A stretch of 47,912 nucleotides of DNA from Lachnospiraceae bacterium (GCA_017561085.1 JAFZDQ010000100.1:1-47912); one strand, 5' to 3'; shown: positions 18,942-28,858, counted from the stretch's first letter. Notes: generated by a model from the sequence alone, not told the origin. Numbers and translations: made by a program.

Positions 18942-20717
18942 ATGAAGGTTTTACAGAGAAACGGAGTAGTAAGCGAAGCAGGTTTTGACAGCAAGGAAGG
19001 AAAAGAGGCGTTTTGGCATACGAGTGCCCATGTGCTTGCCCAGGCGGTAAAGAGATTGTACCCTGAGGTAAAATGTGCCATAGGCCCGGCGATTGCTAAC
19101 GGATTTTATTATGATTTTGATTTTCCTTTTTCTTTTTCCGAAGAGCAATTAGAGGAAGTAGAAAAGGAAATGAAAAAAATCGTGAAGGACTCCTTATCCC
19201 TTCAGGTTTATGAGGTAAGCAGACAGGATGCCATTGCTTATATGGAGGAGCATGAAGAACCTTATAAGTTAGAATTAATCAGGGAACTTCCCGAAGATGA
19301 AATGATTTCTTTTTACAAACAGGGTGAATATGCGGAGTTTTGTGCAGGTCCCCATATCGGAAACGTCAGTGCCATTAAGGCGGTTAAGCTTCTTTCTGTG
19401 GCCGGTGCTTACTGGCGCGGCAGTGAAAAAAATAAAATGCTGACGAGAATTTACGGAATTTCTTTCCCTAAAGCAAGTCAGTTAGAAGAGCATCTTCATA
19501 TGATAGAAGAGGCCAAGAGAAGAGATCACAGAAAGCTTGGCAAGGAACTTGGTTTATTTACGATTTTTGAGCAGGGTCCCGGGTTCCCGGTATTTTTACC
19601 CAAGGGACTGATTTTGAAAAATCTGCTTATAGACTACTGGAGAGAGGTTCATCAGAAGGAAGGCTATGTGGAGGTTTCCACGCCGGTGATGTTGGATAAG
19701 AGTCTTTGGGAGACGTCCGGACATTGGGATTATTACCGCGAAAATATGTACACGACGGAAATTGACGGTGCACAGTTTGCGGTAAAGCCCATGAGCTGTC
19801 CCGGCGGAATGCTGGTTTATAATTTACAACCCAAGTCCTACAAGGAACTGCCCCTTCGAATGGCAGAGCTTGGTCTGGTACACAGAAATGAAAAATCAGG
19901 AACGCTCCATGGTCTGATGAGAGTCCGTGCCCTTACGCAGGACGATGCCCATATTTTTATGATGGAAGATCAGGTGATTCCGGAAATCCAGAACGTGGCG
20001 AAGCTGATTGATAAGGTTTATGCCAAGTTTGGTTTTGAATATGAGGTGGAATTATCCACGAGACCGGAAAACAGTATCGGCAGCGATGAGGAATGGGAGC
20101 TTGCAACGAATGCCCTTAAGGAAGCTATGGATGCCATCCATGTACCTTATAAGATTAACGAAGGCGACGGTGCTTTTTACGGACCGAAGCTTGATTTCCA
20201 CTTAAAGGATTCCATCGGCAGAACGTGGCAATGCGGAACGATTCAGCTTGATTTCCAGTTGCCCCGCAGATTTAACATCGAATATATCGGGCCTGACGGG
20301 GAAGCCCACAGACCTATTATGATTCACCGGGTGGTATTCGGCTCTATGGAACGATTCATCGGAATCTTAATCGAGCATTATGCAGGAAAATTCCCGGTTT
20401 GGTTATCGCCGGTTCAGGTAAAAATTCTTCCCGTATCCGACAAATATTGTGATTATGCAAAAGAAGTACTTGCAGGATTACGGGAAAAAGGCATCCGTGC
20501 AGAAGTAGACTTCCGTGATGAAAAGCTTGGCTACAAAATCCGTGAAGCTCAGCTGGATAAAGTTCCTTATATGATTATCCTGGGTGAAAAGGAAGAAAGG
20601 AACCGCAGCGTTTCCGTCAGATGCAGGGACGCAGAAAAGGATGGAGAAAAGAACGGGCAGGATTTAGGCGAAATGCCTGTTGAGGAATTTGCACAGGTAA
20701 TAAAAGAAAGTAAGTAA
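18942..20717 (+). CDS. thrS: Threonyl-tRNA synthetase lacking the N-terminal TGS domain
   Basis: ThrS charges tRNA-Thr. The 591-aa protein begins directly at the editing domain, with HTSAH (His26, His30) and CAGPH (Cys134, His138), which form the zinc/editing site that removes Ser-tRNA. The class II catalytic core has MSCPGG, motif 2 VHRNEKSGTLHGLMRVR and motif 3 MIHRVVFGSMERFIG, followed by the anticodon-binding domain (WLSPVQVKILPVSDKY). The usual 60-aa TGS domain of roughly 640-aa bacterial enzymes is absent. The ATG at 18942 lies nine bases after GGAG (18929-18932), and no in-frame upstream extension encodes a TGS domain. Controlled by the T-box. Confidence 0.96.
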   Translation: MKVLQRNGVVSEAGFDSKEGKEAFWHTSAHVLAQAVKRLYPEVKCAIGPAIANGFYYDFDFPFSFSEEQLEEVEKEMKKIVKDSLSLQVYEVSRQDAIAYMEEHEEPYKLELIRELPEDEMISFYKQGEYAEFCAGPHIGNVSAIKAVKLLSVAGAYWRGSEKNKMLTRIYGISFPKASQLEEHLHMIEEAKRRDHRKLGKELGLFTIFEQGPGFPVFLPKGLILKNLLIDYWREVHQKEGYVEVSTPVMLDKSLWETSGHWDYYRENMYTTEIDGAQFAVKPMSCPGGMLVYNLQPKSYKELPLRMAELGLVHRNEKSGTLHGLMRVRALTQDDAHIFMMEDQVIPEIQNVAKLIDKVYAKFGFEYEVELSTRPENSIGSDEEWELATNALKEAMDAIHVPYKINEGDGAFYGPKLDFHLKDSIGRTWQCGTIQLDFQLPRRFNIEYIGPDGEAHRPIMIHRVVFGSMERFIGILIEHYAGKFPVWLSPVQVKILPVSDKYCDYAKEVLAGLREKGIRAEVDFRDEKLGYKIREAQLDKVPYMIILGEKEERNRSVSVRCRDAEKDGEKNGQDLGEMPVEEFAQVIKESK

Positions 20718-20753
20718 TTTCTGTTTTCTTTTGGGAATAAAACAGAAATTACT
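20713..20753. terminator. Perfect 15-bp inverted repeat at the thrS 3' end
   Basis: 20713-20727 pairs with 20739-20753 around an 11-nt loop, overlapping the thrS stop codon. No T run follows on the plus strand, so this may be a 3' stabilising hairpin rather than a true intrinsic terminator. Confidence 0.5.
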
Positions 20754-20775
20754 GTAGAATAACCCACCCCATATA

Positions 20776-20784
20776 TGTTATGAT
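20776..20784 (+). promoter_or_regulatory. Possible extended -10 promoter for the sugar kinase gene
   Basis: TGTTATGAT at 20776-20784 matches an extended -10 element (TGn then TATGAT), about 40 bp before the kinase start. No convincing -35 box is visible. Confidence 0.45.
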
Positions 20785-20823
20785 AAGGTTACAAATTCTA
20801 TAGAAGTAATATGGAGGAATAGC

Positions 20824-22416
20824 ATGGATACAAAATTATTGATTCAAGAAGGCAAGGCTGCCTTAGGTATTGAATTTGGTTCTACCAGAATCAAAGCAGT
20901 TTTAATCGGAGAAGGTCACGAAACATTGGCACTGGGTACCCATGACTGGGAGAACCGTCTGGTGGATGGTATCTGGACTTATACCTTAGAGGATATTTGG
21001 GGTGGATTACAGGATTGTTACGCAAGCCTCTTAGCAGATGTAAAGGCGAAATATGATACAGAGATTACTAAGCTTTCTGCAATCGGTTTTTCCGCAATGA
21101 TGCATGGTTATCTGGCTTTTGACAAAGAGGACAACTTACTGGTACCCTTCCGTACCTGGAGAAATACCATTACCGCACAGTCAAGTGCTGTATTAACTGA
21201 AAAATTAGGCTTTAATATTCCCCAGAGATGGAGTATTTCCCACCTTTATCAGGCAGTTTTAAATAAAGAAGAACATGTAAAGGATGTAGCATTCTTTACT
21301 ACTTTGGCAGGATATATTCATTACAAATTAACCGGCGAAAAGGTACTGGGCGTAGGTGATGCTTCCGGTATGTTCCCCATTGATGCACAGACCAATGATT
21401 ACAATCAGAAGATGATAGCACAGTTCGATGAACTGATGGCAGGCGAAGGCTTCTCCTGGAAGCTGGCAGACATTTTACCTAAGAGCTTAAATGCAGGTGA
21501 AGCAGCAGGTACCCTTACCGCAGAAGGTGCGAAACTCCTTGATGTATCCGGTAAATTAGAGGCAGGCATTCCTCTTTGTCCTCCCGAAGGTGACGCAGGA
21601 ACCGGTATGGTAGCTACCAATGCAGTAGCAGTAGGAACCGGTAATGTTTCCGCAGGTACTTCTATTTTTTCCATGATTGTAACCGAGAAGGATTTAGACG
21701 GTGTGCATGAAGAAATCGATATGGTAACTACTCCCGACGGTAAGCCTGTAGCAATGGTACATTGCAATAACTGTACTTCCGATTTAAATGCATGGGTGAA
21801 CTTATTCAAGGAATTTGCTGATACCTTTGGTATGAGCGTTGATATGAACGATTTGTACGGAACTCTTTACCGTAAGGCTTTAGAAGGCGATGCAGACTGT
21901 GGCGGACTGGTTTCCTTTAACTACTTCTCCGGCGAACCGGTAACCGGTTTTGCAGAAGGACGTCCCATGTTTGTACGTAAGCCTGATGCGAAGTTTAATC
22001 TGGCAAACTTTATGAGAACCCATATTTTATCTTCCCTTGCTACCATCAAAATCGGTAACGACATTCTGATTAAAGAAGAAGGCGTGAAAGTGGATTGCAT
22101 CATGGGTCACGGCGGTCTCTTTAAGACTCCCGTGGTTGGACAGAAGCTTTTGGCAGCAGCCCTTAATACTTCTGTAACCGTTATGGATACCGCAAGTGAA
22201 GGCGGTCCTTGGGGTATGGCGGTTCTTGCAGCTTATATGGCAAACAAGGCAGAAGGCGAAACCTTAAGCGCATACTTAAATGACAAGGTATTTGCAGGAC
22301 AGAGCGGCACTACTTTGGCACCCGATGCAGCAGATGTAGCAGGCTTTGATGCATTTGTTGAAAGTTATAAAGCATGCTTCGCAGCAGAACACGGTGCAGT
22401 TGACGCGTGGAAATAA
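20824..22416 (+). CDS. FGGY-family carbohydrate kinase, probably a ribulokinase-type enzyme
   Basis: The 530-aa protein has the FGGY N-terminal ATPase phosphate loop [16 protein letters not shown] (about residues 13-28) and a second actin-like half with the [21 protein letters not shown] motif near residue 422. FGGY kinases phosphorylate sugars such as L-ribulose, D-xylulose or L-fuculose. Because the next gene is L-ribulose-5-phosphate 4-epimerase, L-ribulose is the most likely substrate; this is context inference, and it is shorter and divergent from classic AraB. Start ATG follows ATATGGAGG. Confidence 0.85.
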   Translation: MDTKLLIQEGKAALGIEFGSTRIKAVLIGEGHETLALGTHDWENRLVDGIWTYTLEDIWGGLQDCYASLLADVKAKYDTEITKLSAIGFSAMMHGYLAFDKEDNLLVPFRTWRNTITAQSSAVLTEKLGFNIPQRWSISHLYQAVLNKEEHVKDVAFFTTLAGYIHYKLTGEKVLGVGDASGMFPIDAQTNDYNQKMIAQFDELMAGEGFSWKLADILPKSLNAGEAAGTLTAEGAKLLDVSGKLEAGIPLCPPEGDAGTGMVATNAVAVGTGNVSAGTSIFSMIVTEKDLDGVHEEIDMVTTPDGKPVAMVHCNNCTSDLNAWVNLFKEFADTFGMSVDMNDLYGTLYRKALEGDADCGGLVSFNYFSGEPVTGFAEGRPMFVRKPDAKFNLANFMRTHILSSLATIKIGNDILIKEEGVKVDCIMGHGGLFKTPVVGQKLLAAALNTSVTVMDTASEGGPWGMAVLAAYMANKAEGETLSAYLNDKVFAGQSGTTLAPDAADVAGFDAFVESYKACFAAEHGAVDAWK

Positions 22417-22480
22417 ATCTTTGAATAAAATGATGCGGAAGGGATCCGGAAAGTAAAACCGGTACCGGAAAGGAACTGAA

Positions 22481-23173
22481 ATGTTAGAAGAATTAAAAAA
22501 ACAAGTATATGAAGCAAATATGGCACTTCCCAAATACGGTCTTGTAACCTTTACCTGGGGAAATGTCAGCGGAATCGATGCAGAAAGCGGCCTTTTCGTC
22601 ATTAAACCCAGCGGCGTGGAATATGACAAATTAACACCAGATGATATGGTGGTTATGGATCTTGACGGAAATAAGGTAGAAGGTAAATACAAACCTTCTT
22701 CTGATACTCCTACCCATTTGGAGCTTTATAAAGCTTATCCCGAAATCGGCGGTATCGTACATACCCATTCCTCCTATGCAACCAGCTGGGCGCAGGCAGG
22801 CAGAAGCATCCCTTGCTATGGAACCACCCATGCAGATTATATCTACGGTGAAGTTCCCTGTGTACGTTGTCTGACCAAAGAAGAAATTGAAGATGCTTAT
22901 GAAACCAATACAGGTCTTTTAATCGTAAACGAATTTAAGCGCCTGAAGAAAGACCCTATGGCAGTACCGGCAGTTCTTTGTAAGAATCATGGTCCTTTTG
23001 CCTGGGGTAAGGATGCCATGGATGCAGTGCACAATGCGGTAGTTTTGGAAGAAGTTGCTAAGATGGCATACCGTACCGAAACCATTCAGCCTAAAGTAGC
23101 AGCAGCTCCCCAGGAACTTCAGGACAAGCATTATTTCAGAAAGCACGGAGCAAATGCTTACTACGGACAGTAA
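22481..23173 (+). CDS. araD: L-ribulose-5-phosphate 4-epimerase
   Basis: AraD converts L-ribulose-5-phosphate to D-xylulose-5-phosphate, feeding pentoses into the pentose-phosphate or phosphoketolase pathway. The 230-aa protein has the class II aldolase/epimerase motifs [20 protein letters not shown] and KNHGPF. Predicted zinc ligands are His94, His96 and His169, with Asp75 as a conserved catalytic residue. TTHADYIYG and the ending [11 protein letters not shown] are typical of bacterial AraD. It is 64 bp after the kinase and probably co-transcribed with it. Confidence 0.95.
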   Translation: MLEELKKQVYEANMALPKYGLVTFTWGNVSGIDAESGLFVIKPSGVEYDKLTPDDMVVMDLDGNKVEGKYKPSSDTPTHLELYKAYPEIGGIVHTHSSYATSWAQAGRSIPCYGTTHADYIYGEVPCVRCLTKEEIEDAYETNTGLLIVNEFKRLKKDPMAVPAVLCKNHGPFAWGKDAMDAVHNAVVLEEVAKMAYRTETIQPKVAAAPQELQDKHYFRKHGANAYYGQ

Positions 23174-23187
23174 TATACGGACAGTAA
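23162..23187 (+). repeat. 12-bp tandem microduplication at the araD stop
   Basis: TACGGACAGTAA occurs at 23162-23173 (the last codons and stop of araD) and again at 23176-23187, just ahead of the preferred start of the next gene. It looks like a recent slippage duplication that added a spacer without changing araD. Confidence 0.8.
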
Positions 23188-23189
23188 AG

Positions 23190-24584
23190 ATGAAGACAAA
23201 ATTTTTTTCAAGAATTAAAAACGATCCCTTTTACAGCCAGATGTGGAAGCTGGTGCTTCCCATTGTAATCCAGAATCTTTTGAGTGCGGCTGTAAACTCA
23301 GCGGATGTTATGATGTTAAATTATGTGGGACAGTCGTCAATTTCGGCTGTCTCCCTTGCGTCACAGTATGCGGGTATTCTGTTCTCGGTTTATTACGGAC
23401 TGGGAACCGGCGTTACCATGCTTTGTGCCCAATATTACGGAAAAGGAGATATGCGTGCCATTTCGGTGGTAGAAGGAATTGCCATGCGGTTTTCCGTAAT
23501 CTTTTCTTTGGCTTTTGCCAGCTGTGCGCTTTTTATTCCTGAGCAGATGATGCTGGTATTTACCAATGATGCGGAACTGATTTCTTTGGGCTCGTCTTAT
23601 TTGCGGATTCTCAGTGTAGCATATCTGTGTTGGGGAATTGTGGAGGTTTATTTCTCCGCGCTTCGAAGTGTGGAAAGAGTTGCTATTTGTACTATATTGA
23701 ATATGGTGGCCTTTTTCCTGAACATTTTCTTAAATGCTGTATTTATCTTCGGGCTTTTCGGCGCACCGAAGCTTGGTGTTGTAGGGGTTGCAATTGCAAC
23801 ATCTGCTTCCAGAGTTGTGGAACTGATAGGTTGTATCATTGTATCAGTCAGGTCCAAAGATGTGAAGCTGAAGCTTTCTTATATGTTTATTAAAAACAAA
23901 ATGCTGTTTAAGGATTTCGTGAAGTTATCCTTGCCGGCCCTTGGAAATGATATCGTATGGGGACTTGCGTTCTCAATGTATTCTGTGATTATCGGCCATA
24001 TGGGTACGGATGCCGTGGCAGCAAACTCTTTTGTATCGGTTGCACGTAATCTGGGCACTATCCTTTGCTTCGGCGTAGCCAGTGCCGGTGGTATTTTGCT
24101 TGGAAAGATTATTGGTGAGAACAAATTGGCAGAAGCCAAGGTAGGTGCAACGAAGGTTATTAAGATGACGGTGGTAAGCGGCGTAATTGGCGGGTTAATT
24201 GTATTTGCAAGTATGCCTTTTGTTTTGGCTTATGCATCCACATCTTTAAGTGCGACGGCAATGCACTATTTGAAAGTAATGCTTTTGATTAACACCTATT
24301 ACATTATGGGTGCCGCAGTCAATACAACACTGATAGCCGGAATCTTCCGGGCGGGTGGTGACAGCCGGTTTGGATTTATCTGCGATACCATTGATATGTG
24401 GGGTTATGCGGTTCCGCTGGGATTTTTGGCAGCATTTGTATTCAAACTCCCCGTACTTTGGGTGTATTTCCTGCTATGTACCGATGAGTTTGTGAAATGG
24501 CCTTGGGTAATCAAACATTATCGCAGCGGCAAGTGGCTCAATAATATTACAAGGGATGATTTATTTGAAAATGAACAAACATAA
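23190..24584 (+). CDS. MATE-family efflux transporter, second copy
   Basis: A 464-aa protein with about 12 membrane segments, unrelated in detail to the MATE at 17088. It begins MKTKFFSRIKNDPFYSQMWKLVLPIVIQNLLSAAVNSADVMML, a typical MATE first helix. An in-frame upstream ATG at 23154 overlaps araD and would add 12 residues, but its GGAG is only three bases away; ATG 23190 fits the family start, although its own ribosome-binding site is weak. Translation may be coupled to araD. Substrate unknown. Confidence 0.9.
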   Translation: MKTKFFSRIKNDPFYSQMWKLVLPIVIQNLLSAAVNSADVMMLNYVGQSSISAVSLASQYAGILFSVYYGLGTGVTMLCAQYYGKGDMRAISVVEGIAMRFSVIFSLAFASCALFIPEQMMLVFTNDAELISLGSSYLRILSVAYLCWGIVEVYFSALRSVERVAICTILNMVAFFLNIFLNAVFIFGLFGAPKLGVVGVAIATSASRVVELIGCIIVSVRSKDVKLKLSYMFIKNKMLFKDFVKLSLPALGNDIVWGLAFSMYSVIIGHMGTDAVAANSFVSVARNLGTILCFGVASAGGILLGKIIGENKLAEAKVGATKVIKMTVVSGVIGGLIVFASMPFVLAYASTSLSATAMHYLKVMLLINTYYIMGAAVNTTLIAGIFRAGGDSRFGFICDTIDMWGYAVPLGFLAAFVFKLPVLWVYFLLCTDEFVKWPWVIKHYRSGKWLNNITRDDLFENEQT

Positions 24585-24597
24585 ATAGTAAAGAATA

Positions 24598-24636
24598 AAG
24601 GTGGGACTAATTCATATTTAGCCCCACCTTATATTT
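24598..24636 (+). terminator. Intrinsic terminator after the second MATE gene
   Basis: A long stem, AAGGTGGG/CCCACCTT with an inner extension and one mismatch (24598-24610 with 24618-24630), is followed by ATATTTTT. It also separates this gene from the convergent DUF4153 gene. Confidence 0.75.
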
Positions 24637-24689
24637 TTGTATTGGGATGACAGTTTAAATCGACCATATTAAACTTAAAAGATTGTATC

Positions 24690-26231
24690 CTAATAATCTT
24701 TATTAATTTGAATTGCCCGATATTTAGAAAAATTGAATTTAAGAGGGTTTTTGTCCAAATTAACATAATCATTAATAATGTTATATTGATAATCCGTAAA
24801 CCACCAATAGGTTTCTATATATTCTTTTGAAGGATACCATTTATCAGGATCCGTATGATTCCTGATATCCGTCATTTTTGCAAAGATTACAGGAGCCGCG
24901 TCCTTTGACAATTTGCTTATATAGTGGAGGTCTTGAGTTTCAGCTAAATCATAAGTAATTTTATCTGCTGACTCGTTATAAACCTTAATATAAGTATGGT
25001 CCAAATTGTACTTGGCAATCCAGTAATCCGGATGGGCAAAGGAAAACAGCAGATACAGAACCGTAACGGTAACCGCATAGCTTTTTACCAAGGGAAAATC
25101 ATTCCGGTATACCTTAATCAGTGCGCCCGTCACCAGAAGGAAAATTACCAAAAGCGCCCAAAGTACAAATACCCGAAGGAAAGTCAGCTGATACACTTTG
25201 ATATAAAGAATCATACGGTAAGCACTGGAAAAAATCATGATATAGGTACACCCGCATACGAAGGTCAAAAGCCCGTTCAGCACGGCGTGGTTTTTAAAGT
25301 ATTTTTTGCAAATCAGTACCAGAGACAAGTTAATCATACACACAAACACCAACTGGAAAAATCCTTCTCTGGCATAGGAAGCGTAGGTATAACCCTCCGG
25401 CAGCGTGCCTATACCGCCAAATAAGAAAACAACCTGAATCAAACAAAATACCGCATAAACAAAGGATAAAACAGAGGTAAAGGTAATGGCAATTACAGGT
25501 TGCTTTGTGCGCTTATCTGAGATTTCTTCTTCAAAATTCCGCTCTGACAGGCGGTACATCAGGCAAAAAGCGGAAAAAAAGGCGAACAAAAATAAGCCTG
25601 TGATTTGAAAGGCATGTTTCCCCCATTTTTTGTTCATATCGAAGGTAAACAGATTCTCCAATAAGTTTCCGAACACTGCATCGGCGCTACCAAGTAAAAG
25701 AAGGATGACAAACAGCATCGGCACGGAAATCAAAAGACCGTAAAGGACGTATTTTCCGTTTCCCGGCATTTTCTCTTTGGAGCCTTGCCGTTCTTTGCAA
25801 TAAGCACTCAGTTCCGTGAAAGGTTTCATCAGATACGCAAGACTTCCCAAAATCACATCACAAATATTGAAAAAGTAAGTTCCCAGGTCCCACTTTTTGT
25901 CCTCATAAAAGCAATGAAGCATGAGATAAAAGAACAAAAGAAAGATTCCCAGTTTATTCAGAAACAGTAAGGTCCACGCATCCGTCATGCAGGTGGAAAA
26001 CCCCAGCAGCATCAGGCTGATGGTCAGAAAGATAGAGAACTTTTTGGCGGTACGACCTGACTTTTTCAAAAAGTAAAAGAAAAAGAAGCAGGTTCCGCCT
26101 ACGAAAAAAGGGAAGGTAATCCCGTTTTTGTTCTGATATAAGCATAAAGCATAGAAAAAAGCGTATACGAAGCTGCCCACTGCCATAAACGGAAACAGTG
26201 GATGTATTTTTTTGTTATTTTCAGATTCCAT
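24690..26231 (-). CDS. DUF4153/DUF4173-family multi-pass membrane protein
   Basis: A 513-aa protein with about 11-12 hydrophobic helices and a soluble C-terminal tail of about 100 residues. Stretches typical of this family are AYAREGFFQLVFVCMINL, RMILYIKVYQLTFLRVFVLW and HPDYWIAKYNL. The function is not known. It is the last gene of a three-gene minus-strand operon with a YozG-type regulator and a DUF2975 membrane protein, a recurring combination in Firmicutes. Confidence 0.85.
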   Translation of the reverse strand: MESENNKKIHPLFPFMAVGSFVYAFFYALCLYQNKNGITFPFFVGGTCFFFFYFLKKSGRTAKKFSIFLTISLMLLGFSTCMTDAWTLLFLNKLGIFLLFFYLMLHCFYEDKKWDLGTYFFNICDVILGSLAYLMKPFTELSAYCKERQGSKEKMPGNGKYVLYGLLISVPMLFVILLLLGSADAVFGNLLENLFTFDMNKKWGKHAFQITGLFLFAFFSAFCLMYRLSERNFEEEISDKRTKQPVIAITFTSVLSFVYAVFCLIQVVFLFGGIGTLPEGYTYASYAREGFFQLVFVCMINLSLVLICKKYFKNHAVLNGLLTFVCGCTYIMIFSSAYRMILYIKVYQLTFLRVFVLWALLVIFLLVTGALIKVYRNDFPLVKSYAVTVTVLYLLFSFAHPDYWIAKYNLDHTYIKVYNESADKITYDLAETQDLHYISKLSKDAAPVIFAKMTDIRNHTDPDKWYPSKEYIETYWWFTDYQYNIINDYVNLDKNPLKFNFSKYRAIQINKDY

Positions 26232-26258
26232 AGTGATATCTCCTTTTGAAAGAAAAGA

Positions 26259-26489
26259 TTAGTTTCTGCCCTCCGTATCATCGGCATCTTCCACGTATTC
26301 CAGAATATCTCCCGGCTGGCAGTGGAGTGCCTTACAGATGGCGTCTAAAGTGGATAAACGGACGGCTTTCGCCTTATTGTTTTTGAGAATGGATAGGTTT
26401 GCAAGGGTAATATCCACTTCGCCCGCAAGTTCGGTGAGTCCCTTTTTTTGCTTGGCCATTTCCACGTCAAGATTTATTTTAATTGCCAT
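26259..26489 (-). CDS. YozG-type Cro/C1 helix-turn-helix regulator
   Basis: A 76-aa protein whose whole length is one XRE-like helix-turn-helix (AKQKKGLTELAGEVDITLANLSILKNNKAKAVRLSTL, then CKALHCQPGDILEY). Proteins of this size lying next to DUF2975 are common small regulators. It probably controls its own operon through the palindrome at 26991-27002. Confidence 0.9.
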   Translation of the reverse strand: MAIKINLDVEMAKQKKGLTELAGEVDITLANLSILKNNKAKAVRLSTLDAICKALHCQPGDILEYVEDADDTEGRN

Positions 26490-26507
26490 AATCGTGCCTC
26501 CTTACAG

Positions 26508-26954
26508 TTAAATCGTCAGGTCATTTTCTTCTTTGTAGTTGATTGCCTTTTCGAAAACACCGGCTAATACTTTACTGAAAAGACCGGCAATGACAAATAC
26601 CAGAATCACTACGAGGACAGCCGGTGTCAGATAAAGAAACATGCGGCAGCAGGTAATGACTGCGATAAAGAAGCTGTAGGTGCCCATTTTGCGGAGGCTT
26701 ACCACATTTTCGGAGACAAAGCAATCATCCGCCAAAACTGTGCGGAACATCTTGCGGAGCTCGTAAATAATCAGAACGGCAAAAATTCCCGATAAAATGA
26801 AAATGAGTGAAAGTTCCAAAACATTTTCTGCAAAGTAGGTATTGTACTTTCCGTAGAACCGTATAATAAAGGGAACCAGAAGGGTAGTTGCGATTCCGGC
26901 AAAAAACATAAAGTCAAGTAACCCCTTTGTAAACAATGTCAGTTTATCTTTCAT
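26508..26954 (-). CDS. DUF2975-family membrane protein
   Basis: A 148-aa protein with four hydrophobic helices. The central part, VLADDCFVSENVVSLRKMGTYSFFIAVI, is a typical DUF2975 segment. It is first in the operon with a GGAGGAT-type ribosome-binding site and is followed by the regulator after 18 bp. Function unknown; such proteins are sometimes proposed to sense membrane conditions together with the regulator. Confidence 0.87.
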   Translation of the reverse strand: MKDKLTLFTKGLLDFMFFAGIATTLLVPFIIRFYGKYNTYFAENVLELSLIFILSGIFAVLIIYELRKMFRTVLADDCFVSENVVSLRKMGTYSFFIAVITCCRMFLYLTPAVLVVILVFVIAGLFSKVLAGVFEKAINYKEENDLTI

Positions 26955-26990
26955 AAGTATCCTCCTTATCCGCCTCTAATGAGACGATGC

Positions 26991-27038
26991 TAATCATGAT
27001 TATGATTGTAATATAGCACCCTGAAATCCGAATGTCAA
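26991..27038 (-). promoter_or_regulatory. Promoter and candidate operator of the DUF2975-YozG-DUF4153 operon
   Basis: On the minus strand TTGACA (27033-27038) and TATATT (27010-27015) are separated by exactly 17 bp. The perfect 12-bp palindrome TAATCATGATTA (26991-27002) lies right at the expected transcription start, the place for a repressor. The rest of the 332-bp gap (27039-27286) is AT-rich with no gene; it must also contain the promoter of the DUF1538 gene, and a TATACT near 27226-27231 is the only weak candidate. Confidence 0.75.
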
Positions 27039-27286
27039 TAAAAATTTATTGCAAATCAATAAATTATTTCCCTATTTCAATAAATGGGAGCTGTATTTAA
27101 GAAAAAATCAGGATAAAAACGGGGCAAAAGGATGCGCATTAGGAAGCCGATATTAAGATAGTGTTAAGAAAAGATATTTTTCCTTAAATTTAAATTTTAA
27201 TCTTAATTTCAAAAAATATGTATGTTATACTTTATTTTGTTAGTATAGGAAAGATTTTCAGCTGATTACTTTTTATAGAAAGGCGT

Positions 27287-28828
27287 TTGATATATTTGCG
27301 TTTTAACAGATCAAGATTCAAAGAAAAATTAAGTGAAACTTTAAAGGCAGTATTCCCGATTCTTGCAATCGTTCTTTTGTTATGCTTTTCGATTGCACCG
27401 ATTTCGCCCAGTATCCTGATGGCTTTTCTGATAGGTGCTGTGCTACTTATCGTGGGTATGCTGCTTTTTTCTATTGGTGTGGAATTGTCCATGACACCTA
27501 TGGGAGAGCGAGTCGGTACTACCATGACCAAAAGCCGGAACTTGCCGGTAATCATCATCGTCAGCCTGATTATGGGTATGGTGATTACGATTTCGGAGCC
27601 GGACCTTCAGGTATTAGCGGAGCAGGTACCGTCCATTCCGAATATGGTATTGATTATGGCGGTGGCTATCGGAGTCGGTTGTTTTTTGGTCATTGCCATA
27701 CTCCGTATGTTGTTTTCCATTGCACTTCCCCATATGCTGGTGATATTTTATTTAATTGTTTTTGTCCTGGCGTGTTTTGTTTCAGAGGATTTTCTTTCGG
27801 TGGCATTTGATTCCGGCGGTGTTACCACGGGACCTATGACGGTTCCCTTCATTATGGCACTGGGTATCGGTATTTCTGCCATCCGAAGCGATAAACATGC
27901 AGCAGACGACAGCTTCGGTCTTGTTTCCTTATGTTCCATCGGACCGATTCTGGCGGTACTGATTCTGGGAATGATTTTCCGTCCGGAAAACTCGGAATAT
28001 GTTCCCGCATCCATTCCGGAAATCGATAATTCCGTGGAATTATGGGCACTGTTTTCCCATGAATTACCGGAATATATGAAGGAAATGACGATTTCCCTGC
28101 TGCCTATTATTTTTTTCTTTTTCCTGTTCCAGCTGGTTGCCCGGGACTTGAATAAAAAGGCGTTAATTAAAATTATAATTGGTTTAGTATATACATATAT
28201 CGGTCTGGTGCTTTTCTTAACCGGCGTAAATGTGGGTTTTATGCCTGCCGGAAATTATCTGGGCCATGTCATTGCGGGACTTCCCTATGCATGGATTATT
28301 GTTCCCATCGGTATGATAATCGGTTATTTCATTGTAAAGGCCGAACCGGCAGTATTCGTCCTGACCAAGCAGGTAGAGGAGATTACCTCAGGTGCCATTC
28401 CTGCGAAAGCAATGGGTACCAGTTTATCCGTTGGTGTGGCGGTATCCATCGGGCTTGCCATGATCCGTGTACTGACAGGAATTAACATTATGTGGTTTAT
28501 CATTCCGGGATATGCAATTGCATTGGTTTTGACGTTTTTCGTACCTAAGATTTTTACAGCCATTGCATTCGACTCCGGTGGTGTGGCTTCCGGTCCCATG
28601 ACGGCTACCTTCCTTTTACCCTTTGCCATGGGTGCCTGTGATGCGGTTGGCGGAAATATTGTAACAGATGCATTCGGTGTGGTTGCCATGGTAGCCATGA
28701 CGCCGCTTATCACCATTCAGGTGCTGGGACTTATTTTCAAATTAAAGACGAAGCATTTGGAAAAAACAGAGGCTGCCGGCGATACGTCTGCTATCGTATA
28801 TGGCGATATGGAAATTATCGAATTATAA
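27287..28828 (+). CDS. DUF1538 membrane protein with two DUF1538 domains
   Basis: A 513-aa membrane protein made of two similar halves. Each half carries the family motif: FDSGGVTTGPMTVPF near residue 175 and FDSGGVASGPMTATF near residue 432. About 12 or more membrane segments are expected. The start is uncertain: TTG 27287 is only three bases after AAAGG, and TTG 27296 is 12 bases after it; there is no ATG. It precedes a P-II-like gene by 30 bp. Function unknown; a transporter controlled by the P-II protein is the reasonable inference. Confidence 0.85.
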   Translation: MIYLRFNRSRFKEKLSETLKAVFPILAIVLLLCFSIAPISPSILMAFLIGAVLLIVGMLLFSIGVELSMTPMGERVGTTMTKSRNLPVIIIVSLIMGMVITISEPDLQVLAEQVPSIPNMVLIMAVAIGVGCFLVIAILRMLFSIALPHMLVIFYLIVFVLACFVSEDFLSVAFDSGGVTTGPMTVPFIMALGIGISAIRSDKHAADDSFGLVSLCSIGPILAVLILGMIFRPENSEYVPASIPEIDNSVELWALFSHELPEYMKEMTISLLPIIFFFFLFQLVARDLNKKALIKIIIGLVYTYIGLVLFLTGVNVGFMPAGNYLGHVIAGLPYAWIIVPIGMIIGYFIVKAEPAVFVLTKQVEEITSGAIPAKAMGTSLSVGVAVSIGLAMIRVLTGINIMWFIIPGYAIALVLTFFVPKIFTAIAFDSGGVASGPMTATFLLPFAMGACDAVGGNIVTDAFGVVAMVAMTPLITIQVLGLIFKLKTKHLEKTEAAGDTSAIVYGDMEIIEL

Positions 28829-28858
28829 GGGACTTGTTTGAAAAGAAAGAGGTGTCTT

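Noticed and set aside
21405-21809. 134-codon minus-strand frame inside the FGGY kinase gene
   Set aside because: It is the mirror of a well-supported kinase coding region.
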